The notes beneath the pieces were generated by a model. The model had not been told where the DNA came from and made no database searches. It worked only from the letters and a program-made list of their open reading frames with translations. Made by a program: the position numbers and the translations under genes. Shown in pieces: positions 25,396 to 33,553 of a stretch of DNA of 33,603 nucleotides. The stretch is from positions 1 to 33,603 of the forward strand of contig PKTG01000129.1 of assembly GCA_002869225.1 (NCBI GenBank). The letters run 5' to 3'. The stretch's first letter is position 1, and each line of letters starts with the position of its first letter. Origin of the DNA: Candidatus Muiribacterium halophilum. GTDB taxonomy: Bacteria > Muiribacteriota > Muiribacteriia > Muiribacteriales > Muiribacteriaceae.

Positions 25396-26453
25396 AAATA
25401 ATCAAAGGAGCTCTAACAGCACTTTTTTTAGTTTCCATTCTAATCTTTAATATTTCATGCAACGATAATCTAAGCGAATATGAACAGGCAAAAAGATTTT
25501 TCAGGGCAGGTGATTATCAAAACTCGGAAAAGATGTTAAAACAGATAGTTAAAAACGAAGAAGCACCTTCTGAGGCTTGGTTTTATCTTGCTGTATCATA
25601 TAAAAAAAACAATAAGATAGATAAATCTATAGATATATACGACAAGATCACTTCTCCTGATTTCAAAAGTGATTTTTCAACAAAAAAAGATTTTATGAAA
25701 CAACTGATAGATGAAAAGAACACTTTAAAACTCGAATATGCTATAGAACTTGGAAGAAAAGGGTATATAGATAAAGCAACAGAACTTATTGTCAGTGTAT
25801 ATGGTAGTCATGAATGGACACTCTTATATCAGGGAATTATTGCTGTTGAGAGAAAAGAATATAGAAAAGCAGAAGGTCTTATGCAATCAGCAGCTCTTGC
25901 CAGAGGACAGATCGGGGAAAAACTCGACATCGACTTCTCTTTAAAATTACACTATTATAAATCAAGATTGTATTATGAAAGATATCAGGTCACAAGAGAA
26001 AAAGATGATCTTATTCAATCTTTTAGAGAGATAAGAATCGCAAGAAATCTTCTAATAGCAAGTTACAAGGATAATATATTCAACGAACGTATCGAAAATC
26101 TGACCGAACAGATAAAATCGGAGAAATTATATAAAAATCTATACGGTGAGATAGAACTCAGATATGACAAGTTAAAGATTGCCGAAAGAGGAAATCAACC
26201 TGATGAGATAATAAGCAATGCAGAATTTATTTATTTAAACTCTCCAATTATAGATGATAGGTTTTACGCATGTATGAAACTCGGTGATGCCCACCTTGAA
26301 AAAGGCGATAATGATAAAGCTGTAAACTATTATAAGACAGCTCTACAAATAGCTGAATCAATTAAGGATATATCGGTTACAGAACCTGAAAAAAGGATAC
26401 TCAAGAAATTAAAAGATGCAGGTGTAGATATTGAAAAGCATCCAAAAAATTAG
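25392..26453 (+). CDS. TPR-repeat lipoprotein
   Basis: The 353-residue protein has a lipoprotein-like signal (MKIIKGALTALFLVSILIF then NISC, Cys23) and a helical body with several tetratricopeptide-like units: YEQAKRFFRAGDYQNSEKML, EAWFYLAVSYKKNNKIDKS, and a late ACMKLGDAHLEKGDNDKAV. It probably sits on a membrane and scaffolds other proteins. Nothing identifies the partner. It overlaps the epimerase by 4 nt and the O-antigen ligase-like gene by about 23 nt, so all three appear to form one translational unit. Confidence 0.82.
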   Translation: MKIIKGALTALFLVSILIFNISCNDNLSEYEQAKRFFRAGDYQNSEKMLKQIVKNEEAPSEAWFYLAVSYKKNNKIDKSIDIYDKITSPDFKSDFSTKKDFMKQLIDEKNTLKLEYAIELGRKGYIDKATELIVSVYGSHEWTLLYQGIIAVERKEYRKAEGLMQSAALARGQIGEKLDIDFSLKLHYYKSRLYYERYQVTREKDDLIQSFREIRIARNLLIASYKDNIFNERIENLTEQIKSEKLYKNLYGEIELRYDKLKIAERGNQPDEIISNAEFIYLNSPIIDDRFYACMKLGDAHLEKGDNDKAVNYYKTALQIAESIKDISVTEPEKRILKKLKDAGVDIEKHPKN

Positions 26454-28323
26454 CACTTTCTTCTTATATATACTACCTATATTCTTTTTACCATATCGTT
26501 ATTTATTAGCCATGAGAAGCAAGATGATCTTGCTTTCTGCATTTTTTATATTAAACATAATATATTCACTCTATTATGTGATTAAAGAAAAAAGATTCTC
26601 TATAAATATCACACCGTTTTTAAGACTATTAACTCTTTTATGTCTTATACTATTAATATCTTCAATTTTTTCTCCATTTAAAATAACAGCTTTTAAGACC
26701 TATCTTTACTTTTTGCTTCCAATATCAAGCATACTAATAACTTCAATATTATCTCCAGAATTAAATAACAATCTAGACAAAAAACATATTTTTTATTCAG
26801 GTCTTTTTCCAGCTATCTTTACCCTTATTCTATTTTTTATAAAAGGAAAGGAATCTTTCGTTTTATTCTTTGGTAATCAGAACTGGTTTTCTTCTTACCT
26901 GGTACTTTGTCTTGTGTTTTATTTCTTTATAGAAAAAAAAGATTTCTTTACTAATCTGACATCGTTAATATATATATCAATAATATTATTATCTGGAAGC
27001 AGGACTGCGTTTCTTTCTACCTTTTTACTCCTTTTATTAAATGTCTTCTTAAACGCTGATAAAAAAATGAAAAAAAGATATTTAATGTTTTCCCTTGTTA
27101 TTATTTTTCTCTTTTCTTTATTTGTAAATTTTAACGGATTTAGATATGGAAGTTTACTATACAGAGTATATAATCTTTTCATCTCAACCAGATTATTATC
27201 TTCCGTTAAGACTTTATTACTTGGGACGGGTTTAGGGACTTATAGTTCAGTTGCTGGTAATCTTCAGGCACAACTATTTTTAGAAGGTTCTATTCCGGAT
27301 TTTTTCAATCAAACAAGGACGGTTATAACTCATGCTCATAACGAGTTTGCTGAGATAGCTGTTGAAGGCGGAATTTTTTCTTTGATCTGTGTGTTTTTTT
27401 TATTTTTTTATCTTATAAGATCATCTTTAAACAAAAGATCCAATTTACACATGAGCTTTTTTATTATTTTTATAATAATCTCTTTGTTTTCTTTTCCTTT
27501 TCATCTTGCTCCGCATATTTTATTGTTTTACTTTGTTGTGACAAATCTATTATCTAAAGAAACCAGCGAAAGAAAATTCAGACTTTCATTTATTCATACA
27601 AAAAAGATAAGGATAATGCTCATTATAATATTAATATTATCTCTTATAAGATTTTCTGTTCTACCTTTTGTCTCTTCGATAATAACATCTAAAACCGTTT
27701 TGAATATCAATCCATTAGAAGAAAACAGATTGTTTCAGTATATACTTAAACAAGCTTATAAACTGTCCTTTTTTGATCCGGAACCTCTTGTTCAGTTGAT
27801 GTGGTCAAAAGCACTTGTAAATGATAATAAAAAAGCAATTAATATTTATAAAGATAAACTCAGTATGATGAAAGAGGATTCTAATATATTTCTAAGTCTT
27901 GCCTATATAAATATAGATAACAGGGAATTTGATAAAGCTGAAGATAATCTTTTTAAAAGTATTCTGTTCTCAAGAGATTTTATAAAACCAGCAATAATAG
28001 GTAGAGATATGTACCTTAAAGCTGATAAACCTCTAAAAGCAGCTGATTTTTTAAAAGAATGCTATGTTTTTTTAAGAAAGAGTGAATTTCTAATTCAGGC
28101 TGGTCATCTATACTTTTTATTAAAAAACTCTGATGATGCAATTGATGTTTATAAAAAACTTATTGAAAATAAAAGGCTTATAGATGAAGATAATAAAGAG
28201 AGTTTTTTAAAGATAGCAAACTTTAGATTGTTTCAATTGACTGGAAAAAATATATATCTTAATAAAGCTAAAGAATATAAAGTACAGACATCGATAGATA
28301 AAGAGCTAGAAGAAGCACGATAA
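26431..28323 (+). CDS. O-antigen ligase / Wzy-like polymerase with C-terminal TPR repeats
   Basis: The 630-residue protein has about ten or more hydrophobic segments in its first 400 residues and a helical TPR-like tail (LSLAYINIDNREFDKAEDNL and similar). The large loop contains GTGLGTYSS and THAHNEFAEIAVEGG, a signature of the Wzy_C/WaaL family that joins or polymerises glycan units on a lipid carrier at the outer face of the inner membrane. The start is probably TTG at 26431, six bases after AGGTG; the first ATG (26512) would remove a membrane segment. The tail of TPR repeats is known in this family. Partner genes for a full O-antigen cluster are not in the window. Confidence 0.82.
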   Translation: MKSIQKISTFFLYILPIFFLPYRYLLAMRSKMILLSAFFILNIIYSLYYVIKEKRFSINITPFLRLLTLLCLILLISSIFSPFKITAFKTYLYFLLPISSILITSILSPELNNNLDKKHIFYSGLFPAIFTLILFFIKGKESFVLFFGNQNWFSSYLVLCLVFYFFIEKKDFFTNLTSLIYISIILLSGSRTAFLSTFLLLLLNVFLNADKKMKKRYLMFSLVIIFLFSLFVNFNGFRYGSLLYRVYNLFISTRLLSSVKTLLLGTGLGTYSSVAGNLQAQLFLEGSIPDFFNQTRTVITHAHNEFAEIAVEGGIFSLICVFFLFFYLIRSSLNKRSNLHMSFFIIFIIISLFSFPFHLAPHILLFYFVVTNLLSKETSERKFRLSFIHTKKIRIMLIIILILSLIRFSVLPFVSSIITSKTVLNINPLEENRLFQYILKQAYKLSFFDPEPLVQLMWSKALVNDNKKAINIYKDKLSMMKEDSNIFLSLAYINIDNREFDKAEDNLFKSILFSRDFIKPAIIGRDMYLKADKPLKAADFLKECYVFLRKSEFLIQAGHLYFLLKNSDDAIDVYKKLIENKRLIDEDNKESFLKIANFRLFQLTGKNIYLNKAKEYKVQTSIDKELEEAR

Positions 28324-28742
28324 TTCGATGCTTCGATGTTTCGTAAAGCGTAATGCGTGAAGCGAAAAGGGTAAAAACAACAGATTACAGAAAAAGCTAA
28401 AACTTAATTGAGAATTTACAATGGAGAATTAAGAATTGAGAATTTGGTTTGGATTACTACAAACAACAAACTGATTCTTAATTATAAATATTTTGAAAAA
28501 AAGGGTATCTTTAAAAAAGTGTTTGAGGTAGTTCAAATTAGAAAATATTTTAGCTTATAGGTCAAACGACGATGGCAGAGGCATAGCCATAGCTACGTCG
28601 AGCAAAACGGAGTTTGAGATATAACAAAAGATTAATAAATTGATTAGCGTAAAACCTTTTTTAAAGATACAAAGAGGTTATATATAAATTTAAGACGAGT
28701 AATAAACTGATTGAATAGCTAATTTTAATGATCGGAGGAAAT
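28324..28742. other. 419-nt intergenic region with several repeat types, no gene
   Basis: No coding frame with a ribosome site is seen. It holds a GTGAAGCG-type repeat (28342-28371), an ATTGAGAATT tandem-like stretch (28407-28445), a copy of the 24311 repeat (28446-28472), and a 166-bp element bounded by 15-bp inverted repeats (28505-28670). No convincing promoter for the flavin reductase cassette was found. Confidence 0.6.
28505..28670. repeat. Element with 15-bp perfect terminal inverted repeats and an inner hairpin
   Basis: GTATCTTTAAAAAAG (28505-28519) is the exact reverse complement of 28656-28670. Between them lies a layered hairpin: TCAAAC/GTTTGA (28562-28567, 28612-28617) around CGACG/CGTCG (28567-28571, 28596-28600) around ATGGC/GCCAT (28572-28576, 28586-28590). 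The size fits a miniature inverted-repeat element or a structured RNA. No clear target-site duplication is seen. Confidence 0.55.
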
Positions 28743-29192
28743 ATGAAAAATATTTTTGAAAAGATGAAAAGCTCAATTGCTGTTGTTACCACAAGTGAAG
28801 GAGATAGAATAAACGGCTGCACTGTAGCCTGGTTTTCCAGAGTATCAATTGAACCTGCTCTTATAATGGTAAGTATTGCTCCTGAAAGACTTACAGCAGA
28901 TATGATATTAAAGACCGGAAGATTTGGAGTTAACATACTTTCTGAAACTCAGCTTGATATTGCAAAATTATTTGGGTTTAAAAAAGGTAGAGATACTAAT
29001 AAATTTGAAAACACTCCTTATCATATAAACGATGGACTTCCAGTAATAGATGATACAAGTGTATATATTGGTTGTGAGCTTTATTCAATACATAAAGCTG
29101 GTGATCATATTCTATTTATAGGTGAAATAAAAACAACAGAAAGTTCAGACAAAAAACCATTAATATATGACAGGAAAGACTTTTTGAAATGA
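28743..29192 (+). CDS. Flavin reductase-like FMN-binding protein
   Basis: The 149-residue protein starts at ATG 28743 after CGGAGGA. It matches the flavin reductase-like domain: SSIAVVTTSEGDRINGCTVAWF, IEPALIMVSIAPERLT, GRFGVNILSE and the C-terminal GDHILFIGEI. Family members bind FMN and pass electrons from NAD(P)H to flavin or to a partner protein. Its ATGA overlap with a radical SAM gene suggests that it may reduce that enzyme's clusters, though the low-potential donor is usually flavodoxin or ferredoxin. First gene of a three-gene cassette. Confidence 0.88.
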   Translation: MKNIFEKMKSSIAVVTTSEGDRINGCTVAWFSRVSIEPALIMVSIAPERLTADMILKTGRFGVNILSETQLDIAKLFGFKKGRDTNKFENTPYHINDGLPVIDDTSVYIGCELYSIHKAGDHILFIGEIKTTESSDKKPLIYDRKDFLK

Positions 29193-30199
29193 ATCTTCAG
29201 ATAGGTATAACAGATCTATGTAATCTAGAATGTATAATGTGTCTGCAAACCGCACATAACGGACTTTATGGAAAAAAAGAAAATAAGATTGAAAGACTTC
29301 ATAAAGATAACCGTGGATTTATATCTGAAAATACTTTTAAAAAAATCTTACAGGATACTTCGGATATAGAATTTGAACTATTGAAGATGCAATGGCTGGG
29401 AGAAAGTTTTATTCATCCGGGATTTAAAGAACTATTAAGGATCCTGAGGAAATACGAAAATATAAAAAGAATTGTGTTTACAACAAATATCTCTAAGATA
29501 AATGATGATATTATTACAGAGATTAAAAAACTTAGATCTAAAATACATTTTATTTTCTCTCTTGATTCTTTTGATCCGGTTGTATATAAAAAGATCAAAG
29601 GAAGAGACCTTCTACCTAATGTCTTAAACAATATTAACAGAGTTCTATCTCATCTTCCTGATGCCATATATACATTTCAGATGATATTAATGGAAGAAAA
29701 CAAAAATGATGTTGATAGATTTATAAAAAAAATAAAAAATGAACATAAAATCAAAAATATTTTCTTTAACGAAAGCTCAATTTATAAAGAAGAAAATAGT
29801 AACATACTGATAAAGCGTCTTGGAGCTTTTGATCAGGAAAAGTTTGATAAACTTCATTTGAAAGAATTCCTTAGATTGACAGGAAAGACAAAAGAAGAAT
29901 ATCAGAAAATAATGCATATTCAGAAAATATCAGATAAGACGATTTGTCCCGCTCCTTTTAGAACACCTACAGTAAATTGGGATGGTACGATAGCACCTTG
30001 CTGCATGGATTCTTTTCTTGAGATGCCTATGGGAAACATCAATAAAGACTCTTTTTCCAATATATGGAGAGGTGAAGAGTATAGAAAGCTAAGAGAAGCA
30101 CATCTTAATCATGATCTTAAAGCTTTTCCAAGATGTCTTCGTTGTAGTGGACTACCTGATCTGGCTTTAAATAAACAAGAGATAGAAGATGTCAGATAA
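29189..30199 (+). CDS. Radical SAM/SPASM domain protein
   Basis: The 336-residue protein carries CNLECIMC (Cys11, Cys15, Cys18) for the S-adenosylmethionine cluster and a WLGES segment in the GGE position. The C-terminus has a SPASM region with CPAPFRTPTV, WDGTIAPCC, the usual MGNINKDSFSNIWRGEEYRKLR spacing block, and RCLRCSG. It looks complete. SPASM proteins modify peptides or mature other enzymes, and some act on small molecules. Neighbours are a flavoprotein and a phosphoglycerate-mutase-like metalloenzyme, both overlapping, so the three probably serve one pathway that I cannot name. It is about 250 residues shorter than its relative at 4877 and lacks the second cluster set. Confidence 0.88.
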   Translation: MNLQIGITDLCNLECIMCLQTAHNGLYGKKENKIERLHKDNRGFISENTFKKILQDTSDIEFELLKMQWLGESFIHPGFKELLRILRKYENIKRIVFTTNISKINDDIITEIKKLRSKIHFIFSLDSFDPVVYKKIKGRDLLPNVLNNINRVLSHLPDAIYTFQMILMEENKNDVDRFIKKIKNEHKIKNIFFNESSIYKEENSNILIKRLGAFDQEKFDKLHLKEFLRLTGKTKEEYQKIMHIQKISDKTICPAPFRTPTVNWDGTIAPCCMDSFLEMPMGNINKDSFSNIWRGEEYRKLREAHLNHDLKAFPRCLRCSGLPDLALNKQEIEDVR

Positions 30200-31007
30200 G
30201 ATCCTATTTATTTTCATAGATGGACTTGCAATACCTGATAAAATAGATACCAATCATCTATCAATATTCCCAACTATCTCTGATATTCTTGAAAGCTCAA
30301 AACCGATAGATCCGGTGATGGGTGTTGAAGGAACTCCGCAATCAGGAACAGGGCAGACTTCTTTGTTTTGCGGAATAAATGCTCAAAAACATATCGGTAG
30401 ACATCAATATGCTTTTCCCTGCAAAAAACTGAGAAAATTGATTGAAGAAAAGAATATTTTTTCAGACTTGAAAAAAAAGAACAAAAAATTTTGTTTCGCA
30501 AATGCTTATAATACTTCTTATTTTGCAAAAGAAAGTCAAAGACATTCTGTAAGCACCTGGATGTGCATCTATTCAAATTTTGACTTTTTAACAGAAGATG
30601 ATCTTTTAAAAGATAATGCGGTATATCATGATATAACAAACAAAAATTATATTGACGGATGTGTCCCTTTAAAATCTCCAAAAAAAGCAGCGGAGAATCT
30701 TTTGAAAATATCTTTGCAAAACGATTTCACATTATTTGAATATTTCTTATCCGATAGAGCAGGACACAAAAGAGTTGAAATAGATATTATAAAAGAACTC
30801 GATGGTTTTCTAAAAGAATTATTAAGTATGATTCCAAAAGATATTGGTCTTATAATCACTTCGGACCATGGAAATATCGAGGATCTAACATCAAAAAGTC
30901 ATACAAAAAATCCTGTACCTTTTTTCACAAAAAATCTTCCTTTAGATAACCTTCCCGAAGATCTTTCAGAAGTTAAAGATTACATTCTCGATGCTTTGCA
31001 TCTATGA
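30189..31007 (+). CDS. Alkaline-phosphatase-superfamily metalloenzyme (phosphoglycerate mutase-like)
   Basis: The 272-residue protein begins ILFIFIDGL (Asp11, first metal ligand). TPQSGTGQTSLFCG (49-62) holds the candidate nucleophile Ser/Thr. SDRAGHKRVE and ITSDHGNIED supply later metal ligands. This is the architecture of the cofactor-independent phosphoglycerate mutase/alkaline phosphatase superfamily. It is too short for a full iPGM (about 510 residues) or an ApgM (about 400). It lacks an obvious signal peptide, so acts in the cytoplasm, probably on a phosphate ester. It overlaps the radical SAM gene by 11 nt and is followed by a 6-bp hairpin (31016-31030). Confidence 0.85.
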   Translation: MSDKILFIFIDGLAIPDKIDTNHLSIFPTISDILESSKPIDPVMGVEGTPQSGTGQTSLFCGINAQKHIGRHQYAFPCKKLRKLIEEKNIFSDLKKKNKKFCFANAYNTSYFAKESQRHSVSTWMCIYSNFDFLTEDDLLKDNAVYHDITNKNYIDGCVPLKSPKKAAENLLKISLQNDFTLFEYFLSDRAGHKRVEIDIIKELDGFLKELLSMIPKDIGLIITSDHGNIEDLTSKSHTKNPVPFFTKNLPLDNLPEDLSEVKDYILDALHL

Positions 31008-31015
31008 TGTAGTTA

Positions 31016-31053
31016 AGCAACTATGTTGCTGACCCAACTCCGCACTTCCAACT
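31016..31053 (+). repeat. Small hairpin and CCCAACT-type repeat after the metalloenzyme gene
   Basis: AGCAAC (31016-31021) pairs with GTTGCT (31025-31030) around a TAT loop, like the hairpins at 24200. A 21-nt segment (31033-31053) resembles 31921-31941 (17 of 21 positions match). No T-run follows, so it is not a standard terminator. Confidence 0.45.
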
Positions 31054-31065
31054 ATTGTTTAAATC

Positions 31066-31095
31066 TTGACCTGTGGCTCTTTTATGTGTGATAAT
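31066..31095 (+). promoter_or_regulatory. Promoter of the UPF0173 hydrolase gene
   Basis: TTGACC (31066-31071) and GATAAT (31090-31095) are 18 nt apart. The GGAGG ribosome site (31113-31117) and ATG (31125) follow. Confidence 0.6.
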
Positions 31096-31124
31096 AAATC
31101 TATCTCAAATATGGAGGTTTTTTT

Positions 31125-31796
31125 ATGAAAATAACATGGTTTGGACATTCAAACTTTCAAATTGAATCTAATAAGAAAATACTTATAGATCCTTTTTTTA
31201 AAGGTAATCCTGCAATAAAAGATCAAAGTATTGTTGATGAAATAGAAGTAGATTTTGTTATAATAACTCATGCTCATGCTGATCATCTAGGAGATACAAT
31301 AGAGATCTGTAAAAGGACAGGAGCAATTGCAATAGCTAATTTTGAGATAGTAAATCATCTTACCGAAAAGGGTGTGAAAGCTCATCCTTTACATATAGGT
31401 GGAAAAAAGAAATTTGACTGGGGGTTTATAAAACTGGTTCCTGCCGTACATGGATCTTCATTTCAGGATGGAAGTTATGGAGGTTATCCTGCGGGAGTCG
31501 TTATAAATATTGAAGGAAAAAACATTTATCATTGCGGTGATACCGGACTTTCATACGAATTTATGATGATAGGCGAGACTATGGATATAGATCTTGTGAT
31601 GTTACCGGTAGGTGATAACTTCACAATGGATGTTCATGATGCTGCAATTGCAGCAAAATGGGTAAAGACGAAAAAAGTAATACCAATGCATTACAATACA
31701 TTTGACCTTATTAAAGTCGAAAAAGATGAGATAATAGAATCTTTTAAAGATTTTGATCTTATTTTAATGGATCCTGGAGAAACGGTAAACATGTGA
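31125..31796 (+). CDS. UPF0173 metallo-beta-lactamase-fold hydrolase
   Basis: The 223-residue length fits the UPF0173 family of metal-dependent hydrolases. The opening MKITWFGHSNF, the zinc motif THAHADH (His49, His51, Asp53, His54), HGSSF, HCGDTG and the closing PMHYNTF are diagnostic. It is related to UlaG-type lactonases, but substrates of this family are generally unknown. It has its own promoter and Shine-Dalgarno and appears monocistronic. Its TGA stop lies inside the first unit of a GTGAAGCG-type repeat. Confidence 0.9.
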   Translation: MKITWFGHSNFQIESNKKILIDPFFKGNPAIKDQSIVDEIEVDFVIITHAHADHLGDTIEICKRTGAIAIANFEIVNHLTEKGVKAHPLHIGGKKKFDWGFIKLVPAVHGSSFQDGSYGGYPAGVVINIEGKNIYHCGDTGLSYEFMMIGETMDIDLVMLPVGDNFTMDVHDAAIAAKWVKTKKVIPMHYNTFDLIKVEKDEIIESFKDFDLILMDPGETVNM

Positions 31797-32014
31797 AGCG
31801 TAATGTGTGAAGCGAAACGGGGAAAAAAAGGGAACAGTAAGAAGAAAATATGTAAAGACAGGGATTTGGAATGAAGCTGGATTTTGGATTTTGGGAAGAT
31901 CAAAACAACAATTCTCCATTCCCAACTACGCACTCCCAATTAAATAAACTGTTTATGAATTTAAAGTCCAAAATACTGGATTACCAAATAACCAGTTTAC
32001 CGACTTGCAAAGCT
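31793..32014. repeat. Repeat-rich gap before the DUF401 gene, left arm of a 43-nt inverted repeat
   Basis: No gene is seen. A GTGAAGCG-type repeat (31793-31822) is followed by a GGGAACAG unit and then by 31861-31903. That 43-nt segment is the near-perfect reverse complement (40 of 43) of 33334-33376 on the far side of the DUF401 gene. CCCAACT-type text follows at 31921-31941. Confidence 0.65.
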
Positions 32015-32025
32015 GGAGGAAACAA

Positions 32026-33237
32026 TTGAAGGAAATGATATTTTTTAGCTGTCTTATGATTGCAGCTGGATTTTTAATAAGATTTAAATTAAAAGTATAT
32101 CTGACAATCATTCTTATGGGAATATCTACAGCTATCTTTTATAGATTATCTATTTTTGATCTATTTCCCGTGTATAAAAATACTTTGTTTTCTAAAGACC
32201 TTATACAGCTTATAATAAACATATATTTTATATTTTTATTCGGTAGACTTTTAAATGTATCAGGCGAATTAGATAAGATAGGTAACGCATTATTGACACT
32301 TTTTTCTCCTAGAGTCGCAATTACAATATTACCAATGATAATTGGTTTTTTCCCAATGCCAGGTGGTGCGTTATTTACAGTTAAATTTGTTGAAAAGATC
32401 GGAAGAAAATCTAAATTCTCAGATGAAGTCCTTAGTTTTACAAACTTCTGGTTCAGACATGTATGGGAATTTGTTTATCCTGTTTATCCAGGTTTTATTC
32501 TTTATTGTTCACTTTTAAATATTGAACCAGGAACTTTAACTTTAAGACAGTTTCCACTTACACTCGCTATGATTATGATTGGATTTATTGTTCTTTTCTA
32601 TATATCACGAAAGCAAAAGACAATTTCAAAAATAAAATGGGATCTCTTTAATATCTTTACATTTTTAAAAAAGATGTGGTTCGTATTTCTAATCTTTTTT
32701 GTGATCTTTATAGATATCCCTGGAACTGACATTAGATTACCAGTGTATATTGGACTGATTCTTTCAAGTATAATATTAATAACCAAAAACAAGACTAGCT
32801 TAAAAGAGATTTTAACTTCAACAAAAAAAGCTTTAAACTGGAATATATTTTTCACAATCGTTGCTGTATTTCTTTTTCAGTCAACTATTGAGCTTACACC
32901 ACTTTCAGAGAGCGTAAAAAATTTAGTTTCAGGCGATAACAAACAATTATTACCAATATTTACAGTAGGATTTCCTTTTGTTATTGGATATCTCACTGGT
33001 ATAACCACCTCTTTTGTAGGAATTTGTTTCCCTGTACTTATAAGCTTTTTAAAAGCCGACCCAAATCTGGCTGTAATAGTTTACACAAGTGGTTTTATGG
33101 GAGTCCTTATAACTCCTGTTCATCTATGTCTTTCAATGACATGCGAGTATTTAAACGCAGACCTCTCAAAAGTAATAAAGTACCTTGTTCCATGTATTCT
33201 TTTTGTCGAGATCCTGGCACTCGTGTTATACCTTTAG
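32026..33237 (+). CDS. DUF401 family integral membrane protein
   Basis: The TTG at 32026, five bases after GGAGGA (32015-32020), gives 403 residues. The upstream in-frame TTG at 32005 would place the ribosome site inside the gene. The protein is mostly hydrophobic, with about ten to twelve membrane segments. The stretch GFFPMPGGALFTVKF (about residues 108-122), the amphipathic FWFRHVWEFVYPVYPG and GYLTGITTSFVGICFP are typical of DUF401, whose repeated half-structure resembles permeases. A transporter role is likely but no substrate is known. It stands alone, enclosed by inverted 43-nt repeats, with repeat-type spacers on both sides. Confidence 0.85.
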   Translation: MKEMIFFSCLMIAAGFLIRFKLKVYLTIILMGISTAIFYRLSIFDLFPVYKNTLFSKDLIQLIINIYFIFLFGRLLNVSGELDKIGNALLTLFSPRVAITILPMIIGFFPMPGGALFTVKFVEKIGRKSKFSDEVLSFTNFWFRHVWEFVYPVYPGFILYCSLLNIEPGTLTLRQFPLTLAMIMIGFIVLFYISRKQKTISKIKWDLFNIFTFLKKMWFVFLIFFVIFIDIPGTDIRLPVYIGLILSSIILITKNKTSLKEILTSTKKALNWNIFFTIVAVFLFQSTIELTPLSESVKNLVSGDNKQLLPIFTVGFPFVIGYLTGITTSFVGICFPVLISFLKADPNLAVIVYTSGFMGVLITPVHLCLSMTCEYLNADLSKVIKYLVPCILFVEILALVLYL

Positions 33238-33420
33238 GTATTTTATCCGTAAATCGTGAAGCGTGAAGCGAAAAAAATGATACTCCGATAGATCGTGGGG
33301 TTTGGAATTTGGTGTTTGGGATTTGGGTTAGTATTGATCTTCCCAAAATCCAAAATCCAGTTTCATCCCAAGTCCCAATTATTATGTTGGAGTTTTTATA
33401 TTTTTTTAATTCTAGAAATA
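33238..33420. repeat. Repeat-rich gap after the DUF401 gene, right arm of the 43-nt inverted repeat
   Basis: A GTGAAGCG-type unit (33255-33270) is followed by TTTGGGATTTGGG-like tandem text (33300-33330), then by 33334-33376, the inverted partner of 31861-31903. No gene or standard terminator is visible. Confidence 0.65.
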
Positions 33421-33424
33421 ATAA

Positions 33425-33522
33425 TCGTGGGTGGCGTGTAGGTCAGGGCTCCCAAATCACTAGGTTTGATTTGTAGACTTGATTCTGGGAAAGACCGCAG
33501 CGAAAGGACCCGCAATATAAAA
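33425..33522. other. GC-richer intergenic block with a 7-bp hairpin, function unknown
   Basis: The block is visibly richer in G and C than the rest of the window. CAAATCA (33453-33459) pairs with TGATTTG (33467-33473). GAAAGACC (33489-33496) and GAAAGGACC (33502-33510) are related direct units. It may be a structured RNA or a dispersed repeat; I recognise no known RNA family in it. Confidence 0.4.
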
Positions 33523-33553
33523 TTGAATTAATTAAAAAAATATCTGAAATGTA

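Noticed and set aside
30274-30681. Minus-strand frame of 135 codons within the metalloenzyme gene
   Set aside because: The sense strand carries intact metalloenzyme motifs throughout; this is a frame shadow.
33425-33522. Signal recognition particle RNA, tmRNA or RNase P RNA
   Set aside because: GGTCAGG and GAAAGACC recall such RNAs, but the required neighbouring motifs and overall pairing are absent.
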